From positions 23,862,001-23,926,000 of the forward strand of contig NC_061771.1 in NCBI RefSeq assembly GCF_022458985.1: DNA of 64,000 bases, in the 5' to 3' direction. Every line of letters starts with the position of its first letter. Positions within the stretch are counted from its first letter, which is position 1. Shown piece after piece: positions 1 through 12,700 of this stretch. Both the position numbers and the translations under genes were made by a program. The notes under the pieces are model-generated. The model saw only the letters and a list, made by a program, of their open reading frames with translations. It was not told the DNA's origin and ran no database searches. This DNA is from Mugil cephalus (lineage: Eukaryota > Chordata > Actinopteri > Mugiliformes > Mugilidae).

Positions 1-819
1 GTATGCAGCTCCCTCCCCCATTTTTCAGGATTTCAATCAATTTCCAGCCTTGATCATGTTCTTGGTCACAAATTGGCTCCTCGTTCACAGCTCCACACAC
101 CATTATCGCCACAATGCCTGTTTTTCAGGACACCGTTGCTATGGTGACGGCGAAATAGCTCCTTTATCGGCTTGATGATTCTTTTTTTTTTTCTTTTCTT
201 GTTCTGTCCTGTCTTTACACGTCACATTTTTCCACCGTCGGTAGCACTGTTCCTCCCTTTCACACTCTCTGTTTCAGTCTGAGGGGATTAGTGTTATCTG
301 AGGTAATTATGTCATAAAGGTGGCTTTATTTGGGCACGACCGTCTGTGTCTGTAATTCACTCACACACACACACACAGCTTAGAGGATTATTAGTCTTTG
401 TGTAACAGCTATACAAACTGACTTGGTAGAGGCTACATTGTTTACATTTTTTTTCGGTTTATTTTTGGTGGGAATCAGGTCACATTTCCATATTCTTCAC
501 CCCCCTTTTCCAAATTCCCCCCAGATAATGCTGTCCCTAAAAATACACAAATAGTAAAATATAACACTGGGGAAGATTGCATTTTGAGATGGTTAACTGA
601 ATCTCTTTGGAGCATTTTGCAGACAAATGAGCGACCAACTTTTCTTTCCAGCCTTTCCTCTCCTCCTTTTTTCTTTCTTTCCAACCCTTAATCCGTTTCC
701 TCTCCCCCACCAATACATTATTCATCCTTTTCTCACTCTTTCAAAGCTGTTGCTTTCTCTCCTCGACCACTTCGTCCGTCACTCAGTCGTGCTCTAACCT
801 CCTTCTCGCCGCGCACCAG
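1..819 (+). other. klhl5: klhl5 intron, 5' part of gene outside window
   Basis: The window opens inside an intron of the Kelch gene. I found no exon encoding the BTB domain here. The stretch holds a T-rich run near 180-200, a short (CA)n near 361-377 and a pyrimidine-rich tract leading to the CAG acceptor at 817-819. Nothing else was recognised. Confidence 0.7.
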
Positions 820-3303
820 GAACACTTTCTGGAGGTGGTCGGAGGGCAGGAGTTCCTCTTACTCCCGGTGGAGGAGATGGAAAGGCTTCTCACGTCCGAC
901 GACGTCAACGTGCCGGACGAGGAAACCGTGGTGACCTCGCTGCTAACCTGGGTCCGTCACGATGCCGCCACTCGGCAGCGCCACCTACCTCTGCTGCTGG
1001 CTCACGTCAGACTTCCTCTGCTGCAGCCACAGGTGAGAGCTGTGAAAAAATATATATATTAACAAAAAAGTTGGACACAAGATTTTTCTCGTTAGATATT
1101 CATTTCACGTCTCTGGTACAAAGTAAAGTAACAAGTGGATTAAATTTGCTGTGACGCTGAAAAGTGAGCTGGCATCTCTCTCCGTGACTGAATGAATCTG
1201 ATACGCTGAATTTCTGAATTTCACCTGAAAGCATCTGTTTTAATGTGGCTTAGCTCTGTCATGGCTGATTCCTGATCCACTTGCATGGTTAGTGTTCATG
1301 CAGATGAAGATCTGATGCATCATTTGGCCGTAGGCTGATAAGTACAATAAAACCATAACAATAACACAGAGGAGGCTTTTATCTGCCATCATTATCATTA
1401 TATTATCATTATGTCTTGTCTTCAGTTTTATTTATTTATCGTTATCTCCCAACTCTCTGAAGATAGTCGAATGGATAAAAATGAATCTGTTCATTGCCCG
1501 GAGGGAAAAAATCTTAATTGCATTTGTTGTCATGCGTATTATTTGATACTTTATCTGTGTCTTTGACCGTGTCCGAGCCAACAAACACGTCTTGTTGGAG
1601 CTTTCAAAGCTGCTCACGTCCTCACATCACTTTCAAGACAAGAGCGTGTGTTCGTCTATATCCTGCTGATTGTTCTCCATGGCCATATTTGTCTCTTTGT
1701 TTCTCAGTCCTTCTCCCTTTCCTCTTCAGACAATTACAGGGATGTTATCGATTTTACGTACCGTAAACGAGAGTCATTACCCTATCAGGTATGTGTGAGT
1801 TTGTTTTGAATGCGCCCGTGTGCGTATCAGTGTTTTGATGTTCATAGCTCCGCGTTCTGTTTCGTTCGCTCTGACTGGTAATGTAACGCTGAGAGGTTTA
1901 TATTCTATGCAGAACCTCATTTACCGCCTCCAGCTTCGACTGTACACGCACGCACGCACACTTAAAGCCTTAATTAAACGTGATATCTTTCTCAACTTCA
2001 GCCAAATTATCTGCTCTCCTCGGCTCCCTCTTCTGTTACTAACCACCCTTTACACGAGGAGATGGCAGAATACAAACACCCTTTGTGCTCCTCTCTGCTC
2101 TCGTCTAGCCTGCATCTACACCCTCCCCCCGTTTTTTTTTGTACTTGCGCGGCATAGTGTATGAACGCCTCAGATATATGGCTTTGCCCCGGTCAGCTGA
2201 AATCACAAGTAGCTGTAAGATGTAATCAGGGTAGAAGATGGATGGCAGAGAGGTGAAGCGGCAGAATGGCAGCGGAGCAGAGCTGAGGGTTGATTCTACC
2301 TTCAGCTCTGCATCACGCGTGACGGCCCCCCCACCCCCTCCCCCTTCCAACACCATGCTGAACTGATAAATGCATTAACACCCTGCAACCTCATCAGCTG
2401 TGAAATGCCAATAAACCAACATATAAACCTCACACAGACCGACGATCAATAGTCATCAGCCAATTAGTCAGCTCCCTATCTAGGCCGCCGAGCGATTACT
2501 CATCAAGTGGATCTCAATTCCACAGATTAATACCTTTAATCCCGGCTCCTCATTACCACTGTCGCACAAACACAGACGCACACACAAACACAGGCACACA
2601 CACACATTTGGTGTAATCTTCTCAGAAGAGCATCTGTGGCCTGACAGTGTGCACCGCTGTGTTCCAGCTGCTATGCCACTGTTCAAAGTTCAAGGTTTTA
2701 ATCCGAGCAGGAGAGCAGGTTGAAACGTTAAAGGTCATGAAAGAAATGCCTTTAAACACCGGGATAGCAACACACATCATTTATATATATATATGTATAT
2801 ATTTCTTGAAGAAGGTCTCATGTATTATGACATCGACCGACCTCTGTCTATTTAGATGTTTTCATTAATGGCCTAAAATGTATGTAATTGCCCAGTTGTC
2901 CATTGTTGTTGTTGCACCAACCCCACCCCCCTAAGACCCCTCAACACAGGGGATTTATAACGGCTCTAATGAATGATATGACCAGCTGATCATTGATTAA
3001 TCTCAGCTCTATGCAACACAAATACAAATCAATGACTGTTGTTTTTTGAGGAAGAGTTTTCATAAAAAAAGTGAAAGATTAAGCGGGCAGGTGCATAACA
3101 TTATGACCACCTTTCTAATATTGTGTAGGTCTCCAAAACATTTGGGACTCGTCAGAGAAAGGACACGTTCCTTCTGAGGCGTAGGGTGTCAATGGAGAGA
3201 GAAACCTCCACAGATACTTGGTCAGTTTGAGATCTAGTTAATTTGGAGGCCAAGTCAACACTTTGCACTGTTTTTCATGTTTTTTGTAGTTGTTCCTAAA
3301 CTG

Positions 3304-3359
<56 letters not shown>

Positions 3360-6300
3360 GTGTCAGGCTGCATCCTGCTGTCATTGCTATATGAGGTGGG
3401 GGTGTCTGGTCTGGTCCATAGGTGGGTGGTACATGTCCTAGTAACATCTACACAAACGCCAGGTCCAAACGTTTCCCAGCAGAACATTGACATTGCCACA
3501 CGTTACTAACGTCTCCTGTCAGTGGTTTTAATGTTGTGGCTGATTCTTCCAATATTATAACGAGAGCACCATTAAGCAAGACCATTGTGCGTAGCTGTGA
3601 GATTTGTATCTCTATGTGTGTGTGGCCCATGCTGTCTCCTCCAAGTGTGAGCTGAACCACGGCTTCCTCTCTGCCCACCACTGTGAGCTAAAGAGAGGAC
3701 AGAAGGAGTAGGTGAGGCGCCCGCAGGATTCAGTCTTATCTCATCCTCCACACGATGGGTAAATAAATAAATACCACTGTAGAGGACAAACATGATTATT
3801 TCTCCCCACATCTGTCCTCGCGCAAATAGGTTTCACTGTAATTTTCTCCTCAGCGATTGTGTTCGATAGAAGTGCGTTTCACGTGTGTGTAAGCTGCTTA
3901 TACATTTACCATGCATGCTCTACACTCTCTATGTAATTATGGCGCCGGCTAATCTTTTTTTTTTTTATTGTTGTTGTTGTGGTGGGAATTTTTTGAAAAG
4001 AACACAGAGGAAAACAAGAATGATTGCATATCTGCTTTAAATCATATCCTCTAATTTACATGCTCTATGTGATTGAAGCTTAACTTGAGCCGGCGGACGG
4101 AAAGGCGCAAAGTCTGGAAACTTAAAATGACTTCCCGACTCCTCTGGAACCTTTGCTGCTTTCCATCTGTTACCACACACTCGCACGTACACACACACAC
4201 ACACACAAACAGACACCTATCTAAATGTAAATCATGTAATTCTTGGCTTCAGGGAAAACTTGCTTCTCAGCAGCCTGCCTCTTACAAGCGGTGATTTCCT
4301 CTGGATGTATTTTAAGGAACAGACGGGTGGATTGAAGGGCTTCATGCTGCCGCCCCTGGCTGTTTGTGTATGCGTGTGTGTGTGTGTGTGAGCCACGCCG
4401 GCGAACATGGATGAGGTTAGAGGGTATGGACTAGAAAGCTGATGAGATGCTGAGGACAGATTACTCCTCTAGTGTGTCATGATCAGTGTGTGTGTGTATG
4501 TGAGAGACGCTCTAATGGTTGTTGGGCTGATCTAATCTAATCTCTGGATCAATGAGAGAGAAACCTCCACAATCAGTGATGACATCGTACTGACATGGGT
4601 CTACACCAACATGCGTGTGTTTCATCAGCAGCCGCCGCATTGAACCTGTGCGTCTTTATGTGTGTGTGTGTGTGTGTGTGTAGTTCTTGGCAGACCTGGA
4701 GTCCAACCCTCTCCTCCGTGACAGTGTCGAGTGTCAGCGGCTCCTGATGGAGGGGATGAAGTATCACCTCCTGCCCCAGCGCCGGCCCTTGCTGCAGAGT
4801 CCGCGCACCAGACCCCGCAAGGCCACCGTAGGGGCCATGTTTGCAGTCGGGGGCATGGATGCTACAAAAGGTAAAATGCACAAACCAACACACGTGATGT
4901 TGGAGTTCAACTCATGGCCACTAAAAGGGATGAAAATGGTTTCATAAACTAAAAATCGTAACCTTCATAAGTGCTTAAAAATTTTAAAGTATTGGCATTT
5001 TGTCTTTGCTGTGGTTTAATACTGCATAAATATCACTTAATATAACACATTCATGGAAGTGTAAAATGGCACAAATTAGATATAAAGACAAAAATGACTA
5101 GTGCAGTACAAGATATGAATAAATAATCCAAGAAACCCAATTAAAAATATCGGCTGATTATAATCAAATCAAATCAGGCAGATCAGTGTGCACCATAGAC
5201 TGTATAAATATGGCTGGCGTGTCCCCACTTCCTTAAATCAGCCAAACTGATTATATTTTCTCAGGGATACGTCCAGCGCCGTCTTGTGACTCTGCAGCCG
5301 TAGTCTTCTCAGTACTGGAGCCACACGGAGCCATGATATCAATGACCCCACCACACACTCCTTAAGCTTACTCGTTTTTGTTTAATGCTGCGCATTCCTC
5401 TCAATCCTCCTAGGAAATGTTGGATTATACATCCAACATTTCAAAATACGTTTGTTTATTTATTTATTTATTTTTTACTTATTTTTAAAATAAGTTCAGG
5501 ACCGCTTTAACCCTCTGGGGTGAAAAATCGAACTTTTTCCTACTGGGATTTTATGGTTTTAGTGTGGTTTTAGGTCCAAAGTGTTAATACAGTTTGTCAA
5601 AATGAAAAAATAATTGTGAAATCACACAGGTGAGATTGTGCTAAAAGAAATTATATCAAACAAGGCAATGTAAACAGTTTGTAGGATGAAATATAAAGAT
5701 AAAACCAAAAGTTTTTTTTAATTATGCTCTGGACCCCAGAGGGTTAAGCAGCGGTTGGCATGGCAACTGTTGGTCGCCATTACATCACTTTGTGTTTCTA
5801 TAGTGTCAAATAACTTAAACGAATGTTTTTGCAGAAATGTTGCCTCAACTTTATATTAACTACCTAAAATGACAGAAATCATCATTGGGGAAAAAAAAAG
5901 ATTTGACGTTTATCATAGTATTTTATTTCGGCCCAACTCCCGTCCCCTAACGAGGAGGAGGCGGAGCTTATGACCTATACTGCAGCCAACCACCAGGGGG
6001 AGCTCTACTTGTGATAACAAGAAGGCATATATGCATGTTTTTTTTTTTTATCATATTTAGACAGATAGTTCCAGCAGTGTGCGTTAATAGAGGTTCACAT
6101 TCACTATGAATAACTTTTTTTTGTGTTTTTTCCCAGGTGCGACGAGCATCGAGCAGTACTGCCTGCGTCGGGACACGTGGAGGCAGGTCGCCACCATGAG
6201 TGGGCGGAGACTACAGTTTGGTGTAGCCGTCCTTGACGGTCGCCTCTATGTGGTCGGAGGCCGAGACGGACTCAAGACCCTCAACACTGTGGAGTGCTAC

Positions 6301-6628
6301 AACCCGCACAGCAAAACCTGGAGCGTCATGCCCCCCATGTCCACACACAGACACGGCCTGGGTGAGCAGACATGCATGCGACACCAGCTACAGGCAGCTT
6401 TTATCAGTGATGTTTTGCATCTCACAGCCTTTAAGGAGGCGGTTAGGGTTTTTAATTGTAAGATTTTTGTTGTATTTTGTCGATCCTATCTTGAAAAGTT
6501 GTCTCTCCACTTACCTCCTGGTGCAGTCCACTGCACTTTCACTGCATAAACCTACTATTGCAACAACAGAATCTCATAAGGCGTAGCGGTGCTGCTTCGC
6601 CGTGTTTAGAAATTAGTGCGTGTGTGTG

Positions 6629-6662
<34 letters not shown>

Positions 6663-9597
6663 AAGGAAAGCGGGTGATTCAGACACACACATCTGGCAGC
6701 GCAGATGTTCTGGCAGATAAATCCCCCGAGTATGGGGGTGTCAACATGCTGCTGCTAACTCTCCGCACGCCGAATTCCCTGGTTGTGATTGCACATACAA
6801 TAAAAACCGCAACACCTGTTGTCGTAAATGCGTGTGGTTTTATGAGCTTGTCCAAGTCGATATTGTTTTTGGAAATTTAATCACACACGCGCGCGGTTGT
6901 GAATCACAGGTGTGGCGGTCCTCGAGGGGCCCATGTACGCTGTGGGAGGACACGATGGCTGGAGCTACCTCAGTACAGTGGAAAGGTGAGAGGATGTTAT
7001 TATGTTATTTCCTCTATGTTTTTCTTTACTGAAATTACTCAGTGTATTCTCTACATAAATATAAATATGTTGAACGTACAGAATAACAGGGCACAGTTTG
7101 TGGAACAGGATGTCGCTGCTGAAAGATGCAGCGATGTAAAAGCATGTTCTCTGTATTTAACTATTAATACAGGACTGTGAACTCGTTTACTCTCCGTCAC
7201 TCAGGTGGGACCCCCAGGCTCGCCAGTGGAGCTTTGTTGCCAGCATGGCTACGCCCAGAAGCACAGTGGGAGTGGCTGTTCTGAATGGAAAGTAAGTAAG
7301 AAATCCACTAGCAGCATCAGCTGGCGTGAACAGATGCACTTGCATTTACTTATGATGTTCTTGTTCTTGTTGTTGATAATGTTTCGTTGTCCACTCAGAT
7401 ATGCTGCGTATAAATCACCTAACTTCACTCCAAATGGTTAGGGCACAATTTGGCTTCTTACTATTTTTATCTTGCAGCTCATCCTCTGAGGTTTTTATTG
7501 AATTTTTTTTCAGAGAGAAAAAAAATTGTCATTGTTGAATTATGAGAATATCGAGGTTCAAGCTCTGCTTGTTTGGATGATGAATGTAACGGAGTTAAAG
7601 TTATACGGGTAACTGTTGTAAGAAATGGCCTCCTCCATGTGTGTCGAACAGTAATGACAAACGAATGAAAAAACGTTTACACACACACACACACTCTGTG
7701 TACATGCGTGTGTGCATACACACAATATGAATAAAGTTAGCTGTATTTGAATTACCGTCACACACCAATAGATAAAACTTAAAACATTCACAAAATTCAA
7801 AAGTGTGGGAAGTTGTGCTTTCTGGGAAAAAAGGTGTCATTAGGTGATGATGACCAGTGATGCTGGTAATCTCACCACTTTTTCAGTAAGGACTAATATA
7901 ATGTGTTACTATTAACCATTAACCAGATTAAAGTTACTGTGCGTTGCTATTTTAACCATTTTTCATGAGTAACAGTATCTGGCTTCAAAAACAGAACATC
8001 GTATTTAATGAAACATTTTGAGACGCAGCGCTGCACGGTGAAGCTAACAGAGCAAGTCCTGCCAGCTGGTGTGAAGCAGAGAGTTGCACCTAATACCATC
8101 TTCACACTGAATATTCAGACCCGTGTCGACTCGCCTTTGGTGCTTTCACATCGGCAGAAGTCCCGGGTCGGACCTCCCGCTGTGAGAGCTGCGTGCCTGT
8201 TTTTTCCTCCCTCATACGTCATCGTGTACATTGCAGATAAACAATGGCATGATGTATTTTTTTAACGCTTTCAGTTGGTTGATGACCTGAAGAATCCACT
8301 CTTTCAAAAGGCTGCTGATATTACAATAAATCACTGTGTCCTGCACAGATCATTAAAAAAATGTGGGATATCGCTGTACAAGCTGTGTATAAACGCAGTC
8401 CCCGTTCACCTATGAGCTTCCATTAACGATCGTGTAGCAACACATTTGATTTGTTTGATTGAAAAAAATAAATAAAAATCTCTGCCCTTCAGAGATCAGT
8501 CTTTACGGGAGTAGAACTTGTTTTTGAGCTGAAGCTTCTACAATGAAACAGTCTGTCAGGCCGTTGAGTCAGAATGTAACAGGCAGATATATCAACATCA
8601 GAGCGAAAAACCCGGGTCGATGCAGCATTACTGTTCACATCGAAGCCGTGAAAGGGGCTTAATACAGGAGGTCCCCCACCACCAAACAACAAAGCTGGAG
8701 TTTGGTGCAAAACCAGAAATTTGTTGGTAAAAACAAAGTAGTTATACCCTTGAGATGTCACGTAGATCTTCCAGACAAAAGCACAACCTCCCAGTGTTCA
8801 GCAACATTTTGAATTTTGTCAATAACACAAACCGCTGTGAGTTACGGTAATTCAATAACGGATCGCCGACGATCCACTAGGAAGGTAAGAACTTGGCGCT
8901 CATGAATACTTGATTCTGATTGGTCAGTCGCCAACATTAGTGAGGACACTTCCTGGCATAATGTATTCCCTAATCCCTAATCCTAAACATAACCATCTCA
9001 ACTAAGTGACTAACGCTAACTCTAACCAAAACCTATTGTAACCTTAAACTACAATTAAAAAAAAAAAGACTCTTTACCTTCAAAGAGTTTTGTAAACAAG
9101 TGAGGACAAAATGTCCTCGCTTCCTGAAAAAGACTTCACTTTGTTGGTTGCAAACTCACACTTACACTCCCTCAGTACTTAGCAAGTACAAAAACCACCA
9201 TTACCTACAACCAAATGAAAGACCACACACACACACACACACACTTTAACAGTCGGATTTGATGAGTTCAGGGCTTGAAACTCTTCACTTGCCCTAGAAT
9301 CAGAAGTTCATAGAATCAAAATATTGCACCCATGTTTTTTTTTATTTTTTTTTTTATTCAGTGCCTCAGAGATATGCTACAGAAGGATACGTTATAGATG
9401 CTAATTAATACAGAAACAACAAATGTGAGCTACCCATGCCCAGCAGTGCAGTGTTGTGTTTGTGTGTGTAACTGTGTGCTGAGGTGAGTGTGGCATGTGT
9501 GTGTATGTGTTGTGTTTTCTCCAGGCCCTTTGCCTGATGGAGCTCATTACTTGCTTGAGTGGTTCTGTTTCACTTCTTTCTTCCCATCCCAACTTCA

Positions 9598-9645
<48 letters not shown>

Positions 9646-9735
9646 AGTGACTGGCCGGGCTTGTGATGCCCCAGGAGGGTTGGTTGATTGATTTTGCTCA
9701 CCTCATTCTGCCCCCTCCAAAAAAACAACCTACAG

Positions 9736-9778
<43 letters not shown>

Positions 9779-12700
9779 TGTGCCATCTGTTAAAGTGTCA
9801 CTAAATTGAATAGGGACTTCCAGAGTCCAGGAATGCGATTTGTGCGTGGGTGCGTATATGTCCGGAAGGATAACACGGTTTTCTTTCTGGCCCAGGCTGT
9901 ATGCAGTCGGAGGTCGTGACGGCTCATCGTGTCTGCGCTCAGTGGAGTGTTTCGACCCCCACACCAACAGGTCAGAGAACAGGGACTTCGTTTGGCAAGA
10001 ATTAATTGCCGTCTCCAGCTTTATTTCCTGTCTCCCTGTTTCCTTTGTCGAAGTGCTTCCTCGCTTTTTGAGGTTATTCGCCCTCAGATCAAAGGAGACC
10101 GCTAACCCTCTCAGGATGTTAGAACGGACTCCATTCAAACGGCTCCTGTTTATCGACTACATTCATTAAGGTCTCCTGAAAGAGCTGAAAGAAGTTTCTA
10201 TTCATGTATTCACTTAAATAGGAAGACGCGGGTATAGCCTGCTCGTTCATTATCATTATTCTTTTTATTTTTTTCCTTTCTAATGGTTGCACTCTTCACC
10301 TACAGGTGGAATGGTTGCGCTCCTATGGCTAAGAGGCGTGGCGGCGTGGGCGTGGCCACATGGCACGGCTTCCTGTACGCCATCGGGGGTCACGATGCCC
10401 CGGCCTCATCTCTAGCGTCTCGTTTAAGTGACTGTGTAGAAAGGTGAGTCTATACATTTGTGAGGTGGTGTTTTTTATTTAATTTGACTGAGAGGATGTG
10501 ACCACTCTACTTACAGATGTTTTAAATATAAAATCCTAACATCTCTTCCCTTTTTATGCATCTGAGGGGCCCTTTATGTGTATAAGACAAGATCATATCA
10601 TTTTAACACTATAGGAAATTAGATTAGACTGTTGTTAATTACGATACATTTCAGTCATATTGATATACACCGATCAGGCATAACATTATGACCTAATATT
10701 GTGTAGAGAACAGACCTGGGTCCTCTGAGGGTGACCTGTGGTGTCTGCTAACAGGATGTTGCTATTGGGTGCTTTGGGTCGATGGGAGGGGCCTCTGTGA
10801 ATGATCCCACAGATACTTGATCAGTTTGGGATCTAGTGAGTAGAGTTGTTCAGCATCCTGCTGGGGATGATTGCTGCCGTCAAGGAGCGTCACAAATGCC
10901 AATGAAGATCCAAAAGTTTTGAGGCAGAACATTGTACTGTCAGAAGATGGTCAATGTTATTTACTTCTCTTGTCAGTGCTCAATTATAACAATTATTAAA
11001 CATTTAAGAACATTGTGATTATTGATAGTTAGAGGTGTTAGTAGTCTAATTTTGAAGAGCCACTCTACCTATTTTCCTCTGCTTCGAGTATTTATGCTAA
11101 GCTAATCGTTCCTAGTTTCAGCTTTACCTTCGATTCACAGACACGTGTTTCACAAAATGTTAAATATATAGGCAAGTTAGACCTTCATGAACATAGAAAT
11201 CTGATTATTAATTTACTGTCTCATGTAAGTATTTCAACTTAATACTTCATCGTAATGTAGGATGAGCAGTAACAGACTTCTAGCTACACTGATGCTGCTA
11301 TTCTGTCTATTCTGTTTTTTAACCTTGTGCTGATGTGTTTACATTTTTTCCACTGCTACTATAAAAATATATTTTTATCAGAATCAGAACCAGAATCAGA
11401 AAAAAGTTTATTTATCCCCAAAGGGCAATTAGTATATATATATATATATATATATATATACTAATTGCCCTTTGGGGCAAACGTTTATTATTATATTTTG
11501 TACATTTTCAATATTTTTATTATTATTTAATATTAACTTTTTCCTGTAAATTTCTTGTAAATCATATTTTTTTTGCACTATTTTGTATATACTTATGTTT
11601 TTGCACTGAAAAGGAGAAGCTCTCCAGTCTGTTTGTACACTGTATAATGACAATAAAGGGCATTCTATTCTATTCTATTCTATTCTATTCTATTCTATTC
11701 TATTCTATGCTGTTCTATCCTATTCTATTCTATGCTGTTATATTCTATTCTATGCTGTTATATTCTATTCTATTCATGCGTGTGCACAGGTATGACCCTC
11801 AGACAGATGTGTGGACAGCTGTAGCCCCCATGAGCATCAGCAGAGATGCCGTTGGCGTGTGTCTCCTTGGTGACCGCCTCTACGCTGTGGGCGGGTACGA
11901 CGGGCAGGTGTATCTCAGCACTGTGGAAGCTTACGACCCCCAGACGAATGAGTGGACACAGGTACTCAACATGGACGCACACAGCAAACACTATTAAACT
12001 CTGGTCTCGTATCACACATCTGCTCACATGTGAAGTGACACAGTGTACTTCGCTGTACTTCAGTGAAAACTAGTAGAGTTGTAGTGTAAACACACAGTCT
12101 GACCTTCCTCCAGCTCCTCTCCCATGTATCTTGGCATGTTGTCGTTGTTATGTAAATGTGTGTTTTCCTCATGCTAATATTGTCCTTGCCACTGCAGCAG
12201 CAAGTAGGAAGTAGAGGGGATTGTTTGAGTTGGAACGGTATCAGTCAGCATGTAGGAGTCACTATCACACTTCAGTTTACGCCCTGTCTTCTTCATACCC
12301 CGGGAGGATTTCCAACCCAATTTGCTGGAAATCTGCCATTTTAGAGACAAGCACCACGCTGAGAACAGGAGGGTGTGGGTGGACGGATACAGAATATGGG
12401 GAAATGTCTAACTTAACTGACAGGAGGAGATGGGAGGAGGGGTGGGGGCAGACTGGGATGAGATGGGACATGTAGAGCCCATTAAATGTGTCCTGTATGC
12501 GTTGTCAGAAAGCGAAACAAACAAACTAGTGGGTGTATCGTCTGTCCTTCGCTAGTAGCATCACTTCCTGTACTCGCGTTAGCACAGATCTGTCAGACTT
12601 GATATCTCCACAACAGACAACACAGGCACTAAGTTTAACTTTATAATGACACACAGCCCGGATCTTTTTAAGCTTTTGGGTAAAGATGGTATTACATAAT

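Larger units (their letters stand above)
1033..4683 (+). other. klhl5 intron rich in repeats
   Basis: This 3.65-kb intron has no supported exon. It contains a decayed Tc1 copy (listed separately), a long (TG)n at 3306-3357, several short (CA)n tracts and T-rich runs. It ends in (TG)11 immediately before the TAG acceptor at 4681-4683. Confidence 0.75.
4871..6136 (+). other. klhl5 intron with nested repeats
   Basis: No exon was found. Most of the intron between about 5190 and 6015 looks repeat-derived (see separate entries). The end is T-rich with a TCCCAG acceptor at 6131-6136. Confidence 0.7.
7292..9895 (+). other. klhl5 intron
   Basis: This 2.6-kb intron contains a weak fish repeat at about 8925-9130 and (CA)n tracts near 9226-9243, 9600-9643 and 9737-9776. 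No conserved coding sequence was seen. Confidence 0.7.
10444..11789 (+). other. klhl5 intron with Tc1 fragment, palindrome and retroposon tail
   Basis: This 1.35-kb intron holds four separately listed repeat units. It ends with a pentanucleotide tract about 13 bp before the acceptor. No exon was seen. Confidence 0.75.

Noticed and set aside
1-819. BTB exon of klhl5
   Set aside because: No frame matches the BTB end that should precede EHFLEVV. The sequence looks intronic.
3238-3509. Open frames made of repeated His-Thr or Cys-Val residues
   Set aside because: They are translations of a (TG)n/(CA)n microsatellite. The same applies near 6620, 9401-9776 and 42279-42600.
8941-9060. Telomere-like CCTAA words
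   Set aside because: They are irregular and belong to a dispersed fish repeat, not a tandem telomeric array.
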